A DNA stretch of 64,000 nucleotides from UBA4416 sp040389965 (GCA_040389965.1 JAZJZF010000039.1:1-64000); one strand, 5' to 3'; counted from the first letter of the stretch, positions 27,981-39,400 are shown. Numbers and translations are program-made. Notes: a model not told the origin generated them from the sequence alone.

Positions 27981-29750
27981 ATGAGGAATTTAGCATTTTT
28001 ATGGATCTTTTTTATAGTCTTTTTATTTTCCGGCAAAGCGCAAAACGACACAAATACAGTTATAGCCTTACATAATAAGATCAAAGTTTTTCAGGAGAGT
28101 GATCAGGTTGATTCTATCTGGCTTTATGAAAATAAAGCGCTTGCCATTTCAGAGAAAATACATTACGAGTATGGTATTGCGCATGCACTGAGTACTTTTG
28201 GGGTCATTTACCGCATAAGAGGAGACTATCCCAAATCTCTCGAGAATTTTTTTAAAGCACTTACCATTTATGAAAAAACACATAATCAATACAGAATACT
28301 GGTACAATTAAGTGGCATTGCGGCTGTATATTATTTTCAAAACGATCTTAAAAAAGCAAAAAAATATTATCTGGATGCCATCGCACTTAGCAGGTTTATA
28401 GGAGACAAGCGGATCGAATCAGATAACTTATGCAACCTGGCCGGCATATATAATGACATAGGTGATTTTGCAAATGCAGAAAAATGTTTAAATGAGGCTT
28501 TAAAAATTGATCAGAGTATGAAGAATGATGTTGGCATTGCTCATGTTCTGGTTGACCTGGGCCAGCTTCATTTAGGTACGAAAGAATATGAGAAGACCTT
28601 ATCCTTTGCCAGAGAAGCATTGGCGCTTTGTGAGAAAATTGAATACGGAGATATTATTCCTACCTGTTATAACCTTTTAGGAGAAGCCAGCTTTGGATTG
28701 AAAAAAAATAAAGATGCGGAAGAGTATTATCTGAAGGCTTTGAACACCTCGAAAGCATTTCATGATATGAATGAAAAAATGCAGATCGAAAATAATTTGA
28801 GTCATTTTTATTCAACAGTTGGAAACGCCGATAAAGCATTTATACATTTTAAAACATACATCCTGTATAAAGACAGCATGTATAATGAAGAAAGTACAAA
28901 GAAGTCGGTAGAAACAGAAATGAATTACGAATTTAATAAAAAACAGGCGGCTTTAAAATATGAAAACGACAAAATTGTTTATCAACTGGAAGCCGATAAT
29001 AGATTACATAAGCAATGGCGTCTTTTTTTTATAGTAATTATACTATTGGCGCTGATCGGTTTGTTTTTCGGAAAACGGGCCTATGATAACAAAAAGAAAC
29101 TTGCTGTGATGCTGGCTGCGAAAGATCAGAGAAAAGATATACTGTTGCAGGAAGTACATCACAGGATCAATAACAACCTGCAGATCATTTCCAGTTTATT
29201 AACCCTGCAAGCTAATAATGCAGAAAATGAGAAACTGACAGAATATCTGGTGCAAAGCCAAAACAGGATTCAGTCTTTATCTGCCCTGCATGAATTATTG
29301 TATGATACCAATTCGCCGCTCGATATTAATATGAAAGATTACATTAGCAGGGTACTCGATTTTCATAGAGAGGTAGCAGGATCTATGTCGGTACGGATTG
29401 ATATACAGGAAGAAATAGAATCTGTGAATCTTCCTACAAAGCTGGCTGTTCCTATAGCATTGATCATTAATGAACTGGTAACGAATTCTTTAAAGTATGC
29501 CTTTACGGATAAAGCAGACGGGATCATTAAAGTAACTTTAAAAAAAATGCAGAATACTCATAGTTGGGAAGTCATAGTAAGAGATAATGGTATAGGCATG
29601 CCTTCCGAATCGGAGAAAAGAAAAGAGAGTCTTGGATTAAAACTGGTTAATATTATGACCAAACAAATTAAAGGAACATTCTTATCAGGTAATGATGGTG
29701 GGGCTTTTTCTACCCTCGTTTTTGATATGGTAAAAACAACGGGTAAGTGA
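27981..29750 (+). CDS. TPR sensor histidine kinase, HisKA_2 type
   Basis: A 589-aa membrane kinase. The ATG at 27981 starts a signal peptide or anchor (MRNLAFLWIFFIVFLFSGKAQ). The sensor part outside the inner membrane is a row of TPR repeats (e.g. AKKYYLDAIALSRFIGDKR, AEKCLNEALKIDQSMKNDV), then one transmembrane helix (WRLFFIVIILLALIGLFF). The cytoplasmic part has the HisKA_2 phospho-acceptor EVHHRINNNLQ (His393 first of the pair) and an HATPase domain: LIINELVTNSLKYAF and VRDNGIGMP. Its C-terminal half is nearly the same as that of the next kinase, so this is a recent duplication. The LytTR regulator at 31808 is the likely target of both. Confidence 0.92.
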   Translation: MRNLAFLWIFFIVFLFSGKAQNDTNTVIALHNKIKVFQESDQVDSIWLYENKALAISEKIHYEYGIAHALSTFGVIYRIRGDYPKSLENFFKALTIYEKTHNQYRILVQLSGIAAVYYFQNDLKKAKKYYLDAIALSRFIGDKRIESDNLCNLAGIYNDIGDFANAEKCLNEALKIDQSMKNDVGIAHVLVDLGQLHLGTKEYEKTLSFAREALALCEKIEYGDIIPTCYNLLGEASFGLKKNKDAEEYYLKALNTSKAFHDMNEKMQIENNLSHFYSTVGNADKAFIHFKTYILYKDSMYNEESTKKSVETEMNYEFNKKQAALKYENDKIVYQLEADNRLHKQWRLFFIVIILLALIGLFFGKRAYDNKKKLAVMLAAKDQRKDILLQEVHHRINNNLQIISSLLTLQANNAENEKLTEYLVQSQNRIQSLSALHELLYDTNSPLDINMKDYISRVLDFHREVAGSMSVRIDIQEEIESVNLPTKLAVPIALIINELVTNSLKYAFTDKADGIIKVTLKKMQNTHSWEVIVRDNGIGMPSESEKRKESLGLKLVNIMTKQIKGTFLSGNDGGAFSTLVFDMVKTTGK

Positions 29751-29796
29751 TTGTATTATACTTTATAAAACAGATCTCTCTAATGCTTTATTTCAG

Positions 29797-29929
29797 ATGA
29801 TAAAGGGCTTACTGATATTCTTCGTCTTTTCAATTTTTTATACGGTTAGTGCTCAAACCGGATCTTCCTTAACGCGTTCGCGAAAACAAAAAACAGATTC
29901 GCTTATACGATGTTACCAGACGGCAAAAA
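29797..29929 (+). pseudogene. Detached signal-peptide start of the next kinase
   Basis: A frame from ATG 29797 encodes MIKGLLIFFVFSIFYTVSAQ, a good signal peptide, and then runs in step with the kinase until the A run at 29925-29929. There the frame is lost and the reading ends at 30054 without sense. One more A in the run would join it to the following kinase frame as ...CYQTAKNRLILLTDHF. So this is the true 5' end of the kinase, separated by a one-base frameshift. Confidence 0.72.
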
Positions 29930-31802
29930 CAGACTTATTCTGCTTACCGATCATTTTTACGAGCAGAATGATTTTAAAAACACACTGCTTTACAATAAAT
30001 ATAAACGTTTGCTTGCCAACAGGCTTATACAGTTTAAGGATACAAATACAGTGAAAGCCGCCCGTATAGGAGAAGCTTCTTATTATCTTTATTTTGGCGA
30101 TGTTTCACAAAAGCAGGGTAATTACAGGCAGGCGCTGATGAATTATCGCAGGGCTACTGATTTATATACTGTTATAGGTGATGAAGATCAGGTTGGTGTT
30201 ATATTGTCGGCTATTGCTTCTACCTATTCGTCGATGGGTAACTATAGCGAATCACTCCGTTATAGCTTTAAAGCATTGGATAAACATATAAGTGTGGGGA
30301 ATAAAAGCCATGTAGCGATGGAGTTAAATAATATCGGGGCTGTTTACAGTGATACTCGTGATTTAACGAAAGCCCTTGAATACTATACCAAAGCAATGAA
30401 CATTAGCTTAAAGGAAAAAGATAAAGAATCTACAGCCTTATACATGGGTAACATAGGGCATTCCTATCAAATGCTTTGCGATTCGGCTTATGAAGTAGGT
30501 AATGTTAAGCTGTCATTGAAATTGCAGGATCAAGCCCTCGAATATTATTTTAAAGCAGTGAAAATATCAGAAGCATGTTCTGATAAGGGTAATATGGCTG
30601 TATGCCTTGAAAATATAGGGATTATCTATTCGAATATTTATGATTATAAGCAGGCTATGCCTTATCTTATAAAGGCTTTGGATATCTATAAAGAATTGGA
30701 TTTAAAAGCGGAACAATCTTTTTGTCTTAATATGTTGGGAGAAGCGTACCGGGGTTTGGGTGAAAATAAGAAAGCGAAAACCTGTTTTGAGGAGGCTTTG
30801 CGGCTTGCCAAAGAAATAGGTTCCAATTATTTTTTAATGCATGCAAATATGGGTAACAGTGAATTTTACGAAAAAACAAACCGACCTGCTGAAGCCCTGG
30901 AATACTATAAAGCCTATATAGCCAATAGGGACAGTATTTTTAATAAAGAAAAAACGAAAGCACTGGCATATACAGAATTAAATTACGAATTCGAAAAGAA
31001 AGAAGCTGCAACAAAACATGAAAATGATAAAGTGATATACAGATTGGGAGCGGATAATAAATTATACAGGCAGTGGCGGTTATTTTTTATTGCCATCATC
31101 CTATTGGTATTGATCGTATTGTTCTTTATAAAACGGGCCTATGATAACAAAAAGCAGCTGGCGGAACTTCTGTTAGCCGAAGATCAAAGAAAAGAAGTTT
31201 TACTACAGGAAGTACATCATCGGATTAATAATAACCTTCAGATCATTTCAAGCCTTTTGACCTTGCAGGCCAATAACGCAGAAGATGAAAAACTGACGGA
31301 ATATCTTTTACAAAGTCAAAACCGTATTCAGTCTTTATCTGCGATGCATGAATTGCTGCATGATACCAACTCGCCACTTGATATTAATATGAAGGACTAT
31401 ATTAATAAGGTGCTCGATTTTCATAGAGATGTAGCAGATTCTATGCCTGCCCGGATAACGATCGAAGAAGAAATTGAATCCGTGAAGTTTCCCACAAAGC
31501 TGGCCGTTCCATTGGCATTAATTATTAATGAGCTCGTAACCAATTCTCTGAAGTATGCTTTTACAAATAGGGAAACAGGTTTTATAAAAGTAAGTCTAAG
31601 GAAAAACCGAAACGAAAATAACTGGATCGTTAGTGTGAAGGATAATGGCGTAGGTTTGCCACTCGAATCAGAGAAAAGAACGGGTAGTCTTGGGCTGAAA
31701 CTTATTAGTATTATGACCCGGCAAATTGGTGGTATCTTTGAGGCTAAAAATGAGACTGGTGCGTATTTTACCCTTATCTTTGACCTGATAAAAAAGAAAT
31801 AA
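29910..31802 (+). CDS. TPR sensor histidine kinase, HisKA_2 type, frameshifted at its start
   Basis: From the first in-frame ATG the kinase is 630 aa and lacks a signal peptide, which lies in another frame just upstream (29797-29929). The intact protein would be about 667 aa. TPR repeats (e.g. ALEYYTKAMNISLKEKDKE, AMPYLIKALDIYKELDLKA) fill residues ~50-330, then come the transmembrane helix (LFFIAIILLVLIVLFF), the HisKA_2 motif EVHHRINNNLQ (His436 first) and the HATPase motifs LIINELVTNSLKYAF and VKDNGVGLP. It closely matches the upstream kinase over the C-terminal half and diverges in the sensor. It precedes the response regulator by 5 bases. Without its signal peptide the sensor would stay in the cytoplasm. 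Confidence 0.85.
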   Translation: MLPDGKNRLILLTDHFYEQNDFKNTLLYNKYKRLLANRLIQFKDTNTVKAARIGEASYYLYFGDVSQKQGNYRQALMNYRRATDLYTVIGDEDQVGVILSAIASTYSSMGNYSESLRYSFKALDKHISVGNKSHVAMELNNIGAVYSDTRDLTKALEYYTKAMNISLKEKDKESTALYMGNIGHSYQMLCDSAYEVGNVKLSLKLQDQALEYYFKAVKISEACSDKGNMAVCLENIGIIYSNIYDYKQAMPYLIKALDIYKELDLKAEQSFCLNMLGEAYRGLGENKKAKTCFEEALRLAKEIGSNYFLMHANMGNSEFYEKTNRPAEALEYYKAYIANRDSIFNKEKTKALAYTELNYEFEKKEAATKHENDKVIYRLGADNKLYRQWRLFFIAIILLVLIVLFFIKRAYDNKKQLAELLLAEDQRKEVLLQEVHHRINNNLQIISSLLTLQANNAEDEKLTEYLLQSQNRIQSLSAMHELLHDTNSPLDINMKDYINKVLDFHRDVADSMPARITIEEEIESVKFPTKLAVPLALIINELVTNSLKYAFTNRETGFIKVSLRKNRNENNWIVSVKDNGVGLPLESEKRTGSLGLKLISIMTRQIGGIFEAKNETGAYFTLIFDLIKKK

Positions 31803-31807
31803 CGAAG

Positions 31808-32518
31808 ATGATTGCGACCTCGAAGTTTTTGGTAGTAGAAGATGAGCTAATAATTGCAGAAACCATTTCCGATTTTTTGAAAAAAGAAGGCTGTCGACAT
31901 ATCACCATTGTTGAGTCGGTAGAAGAAGCGGTGCATCATATTGAATCTAATACTGTGGATTTTGTTTTGACAGATATTGCTCTTGGGCTTGATAAAACCG
32001 GAATAGATCTCGGAAATTTACTTTACACTAAATATAAAATCCCTTTTATTTATATTACATCACATGCCAATAAGGCTATGATTGATAAGGCGAAGTATAC
32101 AAGACCAAACGCTTATATTGTTAAGCCTTTTAAAAAAGAAGATTTACTGGTGGCTATTGAACTTGGATTATACAATAATACAAGTGCTACCCGTCAGGGA
32201 CCGGCTGAAAATGAAGAGCTGATTGTAAAAGAAGGCAGAGCCTTAGTAAGGTTATACCAATCAAATATTTTATGGTTCGAATCGGATGGAAATTATACAA
32301 CGATCCATTTAAAAGATGGTAAGCGCCGTGTGATCCGTCAGGGATTATTGGAACTGCAGGAGCAATTGCCTGCTGCAAATTTCATACGTATTCATAAATC
32401 TTACTTGGTTAATAAATCGCATATCACCGAACATAGTTCACATGCTTTAAAAATATATGAGACAGAGCTTCCCATTGGCCGTGCCTATCAACAAAATGTA
32501 GCAGACGTATTCAGATAA
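31808..32518 (+). CDS. LytTR-family response regulator
   Basis: A 236-aa regulator with a receiver domain (residues 1-~120): acidic pair VVEDE, phospho-acceptor Asp56 in FVLTDIAL, Thr84 in YITSHA and Lys106 in IVKPF. A LytTR DNA-binding domain follows (~140-236), with ILWFESDGNYTTIHLKDG and FIRIHKSYLVNKSHI. It is the partner of the two HisKA_2 kinases just upstream (5 bases from the second). Many kinases of this type work with LytTR regulators in Bacteroidota. Targets unknown; adjacent surface genes are candidates. Confidence 0.94.
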   Translation: MIATSKFLVVEDELIIAETISDFLKKEGCRHITIVESVEEAVHHIESNTVDFVLTDIALGLDKTGIDLGNLLYTKYKIPFIYITSHANKAMIDKAKYTRPNAYIVKPFKKEDLLVAIELGLYNNTSATRQGPAENEELIVKEGRALVRLYQSNILWFESDGNYTTIHLKDGKRRVIRQGLLELQEQLPAANFIRIHKSYLVNKSHITEHSSHALKIYETELPIGRAYQQNVADVFR

Positions 32519-32541
32519 CTTATACAACCAATCATGATCTT

Positions 32542-32574
32542 AAATCCGGTTAATCACATTTAGCCGGATTTTTT
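32542..32574 (+). terminator. Rho-independent terminator
   Basis: AATCCGG (32543-32549) pairs with CCGGATT (32564-32570), with A-T pairs extending it, followed by T to 32574. It closes the kinase-regulator operon. Confidence 0.85.
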
Positions 32575-32708
32575 ATGCCTTTCATTTTCAGTTTTTAGTG
32601 AAGGGATGTTGTTTGTATACTTTAAATGGTTGTTTGTACCATTATTTTTAAAGGTCTGAAATAGCACCTTAAATTTGGCGACATAGTCTGAATCTTAAAA
32701 CAAATCTA

Positions 32709-35700
32709 ATGGATCTTAATTATAAAAAAATCAATGCTGTAATGGCCGCTATTCTTATAGCATTGGGTACATCTGCACAAACACCACAACTGGTAAAAGA
32801 TATAAATACCACTGTCAATGGTGGTTTTATGAGCTCTAACCCCAGCGAGGGCGTTGTAATGGGTTCGAACCTTTATTTTACGGCTGAAAGTAAAAATGGT
32901 GTTGAGCTTTGGAAAACCGATGGTACCAGAGCGGGTACGGTCATGGTAAAGGATATCAAAACCGGCACCAACAGTTCTAATCCTGATAATTTAGTAGTGC
33001 TTGGAAGTACTGTTTATTTTTCGGCTGATGATGGTGTAAATGGCACAGAACTTTGGAAAACGGATGGTACTACACTTGGTACGACAATGGTTCAAGACAT
33101 TTATACAGGTTCAACGGGTTCGACTCCTGATGCACTTGTTGTATTAGGTGGCTTCGTATATTTTAGTGCTACTGATAATACACATGGTAACGAACTATGG
33201 AAAACAAATGGAACAACCACTTCTTTGGTGATGGATATTCAGACAGGAACAAATTCTTCGTTTCCTGCTTACTTAACTGTATTCGGATCTAATATCGTAT
33301 TTAAGGCAAATGATGGAACAGCCGGTGCTGAACTATGGATAAGTAATGGAGTAACTGCCTCTCTTCTCAAGGATATTGAACCACTGACAGGATCGTCTAA
33401 TCCTGCTAAATTTTGTGTGAATGGAAGTAATATTTATTTTACAGCATTTACTTCCACTTATGGTACAGAGCCATGGATCAGTGATGGTACAGCGACAGGC
33501 ACACATTTACTGGCAGACATGAATACCGGTACAAGTGGTGTCACTATTACAGATTTCAGACCATTGGGAGCTAATACGTTAATTGCCGCATTATTTGGTC
33601 CGGTAAGTCACGAATGGTATGTTACTAACGGTACGAGTGTTACCTTGGTTAAGGATATTAACCCAAATGCTTACTATAGCGGACTTTCGGGACAAATAGG
33701 TTATGAGCTTGCAGGGTATATTTATTTTGGGGCAAATGATGCCACAGGACAAGGCTCGGAACTATGGCGCACGGATGGCACGCTGGCCGGCACTACCATG
33801 GTAAAAGATATATGGCCGGGTGGAGGCAATGGCTACCCCTATGGTTTCTCTAAAAATACCTTAAACGGCTTTATGTATTTTGCTGCTAATAATGGTACCG
33901 ATGGAGTAGAGGTATGGAAAACTGATGGCACTGCGGCAGGAACGACTCAGGTTAAAAATATAAGCTATGGTAATGCTGATTCTTATCCTGAAAATTTTAG
34001 CCTCTTGGGTACACAGTTTATTTTTAGCGCCAATAATGATTCCCTGTCCGGCTCCAACGCAGAGTTATGGAAAACCGATGGTACTGCCTTGGGCACAAGC
34101 CAGGTTAAAAATATTTATCCCGATACTGTAACCACTGCCGACGGATTCTCCGGAGGAATAGGGGTTAATAACAATACGCTTTTCTTTTCAGCAACCCAAG
34201 GTAGTTCTGGTTCGGAGTTATACATATCCAACGGAATAACTGCAGGGACCCAACTTTTAAAAGATATCAATCCGGGAACCAATAGTTCGGATCCTGAGTT
34301 TTTTACAACGGTAGGATTGATTACTTTTTTTAGAGCAGATGACGGAACTAATGGACCGGAATTATGGAAAACCGATGGCACGGCAGCAGGAACGGTTTTA
34401 GTGAAAGATATTTACTCCGGATCCGGCGGCGATGTAAGTAATCTCAAGGTGCTGGGTAACATGATCTATTTCTCGGCAGACGATGGCGTCAATGGCTATG
34501 AACTTTGGAGGTCGGATGGGACGACGGCAGGTACCACCATGGTGATGGATATTAATCCCACCGGGGGTTCTTATCCCTATCCTACAGCAGTAGCGGGTAG
34601 TTTTCTGTATTTTACTGCCGATAACGGAACTAACGGTGCCGAGCTTTGGAAAACCGATGGTGTGACAACCAGCATGGTGATGGACATTAATGTTGGTTCA
34701 GGTTCCGGCTATCCTAATGCGGTAGGAAATTCTGTTTTAGGCGGCTTTATGTATTTCACCGCGGATGACGGAACAAGTACAAAAATCTGGAAAACGAACG
34801 GAACAACCACGACTTCTTTAGGTTTGGAAGCAGGTGATCCGGACTTTGCTGTATTGGGTAACAACATTTATTTTGCAGCAGTTGACGCGGCAAACGGTAC
34901 CGAGTTATGGTCCTCCGACGGCACAACCACAGCCCTGGTAAAAGACATCGAAACCGGTAGTAACAATTCTGACCCACATGGATTTACCGTATCGGGAAAT
35001 GCTGTTTATTTTATAGCACTTACCAGTGCAGCCGGCAGAGAATTATGGAAAACAGATGGTACTGCAGGCGGTACGGTTTTGATAAAAGATATCAGGGCGG
35101 GCTCGGGAAGCAGTAGTCTTGATTACTTTACCGCACTTAACGGCAGGTTGTATTTTGTCGCAGACGATAATATCAATGGACTTGAATTATGGCAGAGCGA
35201 TGGCACCACAGCAGGAACAGTGATGTTAGAGATCAATCCGGGAGCAGATGCCTCCAACCCGTATGATTTTGCAGTGATGAATGGAAGCTTATATTTCGGG
35301 GCATATACGACTCTTAACGGGTATGAGCTTTGGAAACTGACACCGTCAAACTTTATTGCTACGGCAAGTGTTTCTCCTTCCTATTGTGCCGGTGCAGCTC
35401 TTACGGTTCCGTTTACGGTGTATGGCACTATCAATGCAGGAAATGTATACACGGCAGAGTTATCCGATGCCACAGGTAATTTTGCAAGCCCAGTTAATGT
35501 AGGTACTTTAACGTCAACGGTATTAACCGGGAGCATTACTGCCATCTTACCTAATACTACAACAGCCGGTAATGCTTACCGTGTGCGCGTGAAAGCAAGT
35601 AACATTGCTACCACAGGTATTGATAATGGAACTAATATAACGGTTAACGCCTTACCTTCTATAACAGCTTTGGCAAGTGCTACAGCTATTTGCACCGGGA

Positions 35701-36137
35701 ATCAAGTTACATTAACTGCAGACGGCGCCAATACGTATACCTGGAGCACAACGGCTCATACAACTTCTATTGTTGTAACACCTACTACAAATACCACTTA
35801 TAGTGTAAGCGGTACCAGTGCGGCAGGTTGTACAAATACCGTATCGGTAAGCATGATTGTAAATAGTTGTGTGGGTATAAATGAAATTACTTCTCAATCT
35901 ACAGGCGTTACAGTGTATCCTAATCCGGCTAATTCATTGGTAAATGTGGATCTCACAACATTTAACAACGAAGAGGTAGTCATTGAAATTTCAAATACGA
36001 TGGGTCAGATTGTTTTATCACAAAGAGTAAACAGTCAGCATACTTCTGTTAATATACAGCAGCTGAATACGGGACTCTATTTTATTAAAACAACAGTTAA
36101 TGGTAAAACAGATGTAACACGCTTCATCAAAGAATAA
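32709..36137 (+). CDS. ELWxxDGT-repeat surface protein with T9SS sorting domain
   Basis: An 1142-aa protein. The signal part is MDLNYKKINAVMAAILIALG...AQ, slightly longer than usual. About 17 repeats of ELWKTDGTxAGT type, each with a strand such as VLGNMIYFSADDGVNG and a VKDI step, cover residues ~25-880; they probably make one or more beta-propellers. Two Ig-like units follow (SYCAGAALTVPF, ATAICTGNQVTLTADGAN). The end is a type A T9SS signal (VTVYPNPANSLVNVDL ... NTGLYFIKTTVNGKTDV). It is secreted and probably displayed at the surface. The ligand is unknown. Its own terminator follows. Confidence 0.9.
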   Translation: MDLNYKKINAVMAAILIALGTSAQTPQLVKDINTTVNGGFMSSNPSEGVVMGSNLYFTAESKNGVELWKTDGTRAGTVMVKDIKTGTNSSNPDNLVVLGSTVYFSADDGVNGTELWKTDGTTLGTTMVQDIYTGSTGSTPDALVVLGGFVYFSATDNTHGNELWKTNGTTTSLVMDIQTGTNSSFPAYLTVFGSNIVFKANDGTAGAELWISNGVTASLLKDIEPLTGSSNPAKFCVNGSNIYFTAFTSTYGTEPWISDGTATGTHLLADMNTGTSGVTITDFRPLGANTLIAALFGPVSHEWYVTNGTSVTLVKDINPNAYYSGLSGQIGYELAGYIYFGANDATGQGSELWRTDGTLAGTTMVKDIWPGGGNGYPYGFSKNTLNGFMYFAANNGTDGVEVWKTDGTAAGTTQVKNISYGNADSYPENFSLLGTQFIFSANNDSLSGSNAELWKTDGTALGTSQVKNIYPDTVTTADGFSGGIGVNNNTLFFSATQGSSGSELYISNGITAGTQLLKDINPGTNSSDPEFFTTVGLITFFRADDGTNGPELWKTDGTAAGTVLVKDIYSGSGGDVSNLKVLGNMIYFSADDGVNGYELWRSDGTTAGTTMVMDINPTGGSYPYPTAVAGSFLYFTADNGTNGAELWKTDGVTTSMVMDINVGSGSGYPNAVGNSVLGGFMYFTADDGTSTKIWKTNGTTTTSLGLEAGDPDFAVLGNNIYFAAVDAANGTELWSSDGTTTALVKDIETGSNNSDPHGFTVSGNAVYFIALTSAAGRELWKTDGTAGGTVLIKDIRAGSGSSSLDYFTALNGRLYFVADDNINGLELWQSDGTTAGTVMLEINPGADASNPYDFAVMNGSLYFGAYTTLNGYELWKLTPSNFIATASVSPSYCAGAALTVPFTVYGTINAGNVYTAELSDATGNFASPVNVGTLTSTVLTGSITAILPNTTTAGNAYRVRVKASNIATTGIDNGTNITVNALPSITALASATAICTGNQVTLTADGANTYTWSTTAHTTSIVVTPTTNTTYSVSGTSAAGCTNTVSVSMIVNSCVGINEITSQSTGVTVYPNPANSLVNVDLTTFNNEEVVIEISNTMGQIVLSQRVNSQHTSVNIQQLNTGLYFIKTTVNGKTDVTRFIKE

Positions 36138-36150
36138 GTTTATTATCCCC

Positions 36151-36190
36151 CGGAAAAAGGTCGTCGCAGAAATGTGACGGCCTTTTTTAT
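36151..36190 (+). terminator. Probable Rho-independent terminator
   Basis: A GC-rich stem just after the ELWxxDGT gene brackets the loop CGCAGAAATGTG, flanked by A on the left and a run of T on the right (~36183-36188). The remainder of the gap to 36420 holds only AT-rich leader DNA. Confidence 0.65.
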
Positions 36191-36420
36191 ATCCGGTATT
36201 TTTTTCCGATTTTAAAAAAATTCCTGATTTGGAATTTCCATACACTCTCCTTAACAATTCAATATCTCCACCATTTAAAAAATAGCAGGTAGAAATAACC
36301 GGGTATAAATAACTGTTTTTTCATTTTCGTATACTTAAACGCGTCGTTCGCACCTTTTAATGACGTGAAGTTCGATAAAAGTCATAATTTCGTGGACGAA
36401 AACTAAAAAATACACCTTTG

Positions 36421-39400
36421 ATGAAAAAACTCTTTACTTTTTTTTTATTTATAATAATAACGAGTGCTGCCATTGCTCAATGTGGTAATAGTAGTGTGTT
36501 TGTTACCGGGTCATTGACACCTCCGGGTGTGGGACAGAGTACGGCGTTCGGTTTCAATTCAGGGCAATATGTTCTTGCCTATGTACAGGGCGGCGCCAAT
36601 TACCAGGTAACTACCTGTGGTGGGTCTACAGGTGGCGGCCCAATTTATGATACCCAACTCACTGTATACAACGATGCTACGGGGGCTTTCATAGCTTATA
36701 ATGACGACAATTGCGGCCTGCAATCTACCGTGAACTTCACTTCCTCGTTTTGCGGTTACGTGCGAATCCTGCTCCATCAATATTCTTGCAATGGTTCCAA
36801 TTTACCCTGGAGGGTTACCATGACACAAAACACGCCAGGAACTCTGCAAACCTATACACTTTCAGCTGTCCCTTCACAAACCAATGTTTCCTGTTTCGGT
36901 TTGACGAACGGACAAGCTATGATTAATGTTCCCGGTACAACAGGTGCTGTAAGATATAGCTGGGCGCCTTCGGGTGGGGTAAACGCATTGGCAACAGGGT
37001 TATCGCCGGGTGTTTATACTGTTACTACTACAGATGCCGGTTGTAAAGGCAACATTCAAACTTATACGATTACTGAGCCACCCCCATTATCAACGGTCAG
37101 TTCATACACTGATGTGAGTTGTTCCGGCGGTTCGAATGGGCTTGGTTCAATAACCGTTTCCGGTGGAACCGCGCCTTATACCTATTCCTGGTCTCCATCA
37201 GGAGGTTCGGGTGCTACATCTTCCGGTTTGCCTATAGGAACTTATACCAATAACATTTCAGATGCTAACGGTTGTGCCACTTCCGCTACAGTAACGATCT
37301 CAGAACCTCTACCACTTGCTATTACTGCTGCTTCCGGTTCTATATCCTGTTTAGGAGGAAGCAACGGAACGGCTTCCGTCTCTGTTTCAGGTGGCATAGC
37401 ACCCTACAACTACGACTGGATGCCCGGTACGCCTTCAGGCGATGGAACTGCCAGTGTAAGCGGTTTGACCGCAGGAACTTATACCTGTTCAGTAACAGAC
37501 AGTAAAAGTTGCGCCATTTCGAAAACTATAACTATTACAGAACCGGCAACTGCGGTAAGCTCTGCTACAGCCGCAACCGATGTGTTATGCTTTGGCAATA
37601 GCACGGGATCTGCTACAGTAACAGCCAGTGGCGGAACGGGTGCTTATACATATTTATGGTCGACCGCAGCAACAACATCTGTCATTACAGGCCAGCCGGC
37701 CGGCGTGAAAACCGTAACCGTAACCGATGCCAATAGTTGTAAAACAATTAATAGTGTTACTATTTCCCAGCCCGCTACAGCAGTAAGTTCTGCTACAGCA
37801 GTCACCAATGTGTTATGCTTTGGTAATAGTACAGGATCCGCTACAGTAACAGCCAGTGGAGGAACAGGAGCTTATACGTATTTATGGTCGACAGCAGCAA
37901 CAACATCTGTAATCACAGGCCAGCCATTAGGTGTGAAGACTGTAACCGTAACCGATGCCAATAATTGTAAAACAACCAATAGTGTTACTATCACTCAACC
38001 ATCCGCGTTAATTTTAAATGCGACGGCGAGTAATTCAATTGTTTGTTCAACAAGTTCCAGTACCTTGACAGCTACAGGAAGCGGTGGCGCGGGAGCCTAT
38101 ACATATACATGGGTGGCCGGGCCGGCAACCAACACATTTGTGGTGAACCCCGTAACTGCAACTATTTATACGGTAAACAGTACCGATGCCAATAGTTGTG
38201 CCAAATCTACCACGGTAAGCATATCGGTAAATGCCTTGCCAACGATTGCGGTTAATAGCGGTACGCTCTGCAGTGGGAATGCGTTTACGATGATCCCGAC
38301 AGGGGCCGCTACCTATATATTCAGCAGCGGTAGTGCCGTGGTTTCGCCCACTACTACCACTTCCTATAGCGTCACCGGTACAAGTGCACTGGGTTGTGTA
38401 TCATCCAACACGGCCGTAAGTTCAGTAACCGTTAGTATCTGTTCTCCTGCAGCAGCGCTGGATTTTGACGGTTCCAATGACCGGGTGTCCATCGGTAGCG
38501 CGATAAATAGCATCCTCGATCCTTTAAATAAAATAACGGTAGAAGCATGGGTGAAGCCCTCTACTACCACGGGTCTTGGAGTGATCGCCGGAAATTACCA
38601 TAATGCCGCAAATCAAATGCAGTTCCTGTTGAGGAGAGATCTTGATCAGTATGCATTCTGGGTAGATGACGGCACCGGTTTTAAAGTTGCGAACTCACTC
38701 CCGGCAAGCGTTGTTATTGGTACCTGGCAGCACGTAGCGGGCGTATGGGATGGCTCGAAATTAATGATCTACGTCAATGGCGTGTTGCATAGCACCACTA
38801 CCGGTGTTACCGGATCCAGTTTTGCCTCGACGGCAAATCCCGTGATCATGGGATTCAATTCCCTCAATGAGAACTTTACGGGCAGCATTGATGAAGTGCG
38901 GATTTGGACAAATGCCAGAACTATGTGTGAGATCAATACTTATAAAAGTTGTGAGATCCCAACCACTGCCACAGGCTTATTGGCAAACTACCATTTCAAC
39001 CAGGGCTTCGATTCCAATCCTAATCCTTCTGTAACGACCTTAACTGATGCCTCAGGAAATTCATATACCGGAACTCTTAGCAGTTTTGCACTAAACGGGC
39101 CTACATCCAACTGGATAGCACCGGGCGGAGTGGTTTCAGGATCTGTAACGCCTTTAACCCTTCCTACATCAACTCTTACTTCGAGCAACGTATTATGTAA
39201 CGGCGGTACCGGAACAGCTTCTGTAGTTGCTTCCGGCGGAACACCGGCTTATACCTACTTTTGGTCTAACGCGGCAACTACTTCCACTATTTCAGCAGTT
39301 GCAGGTGTCTATACAAACACCGTAACCGACGCTAACGGCTGTATAACAACCACTAGTGTTACTATCATTCAACCATCCGCGTTAGTTTTAAATGCGACGG

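Noticed and set aside
32633..32677. TTTG and TAAATTTG as a promoter of the ELWxxDGT gene
   Set aside because: The spacing is 33 bases, too long for the Bacteroidota -33/-7 arrangement.
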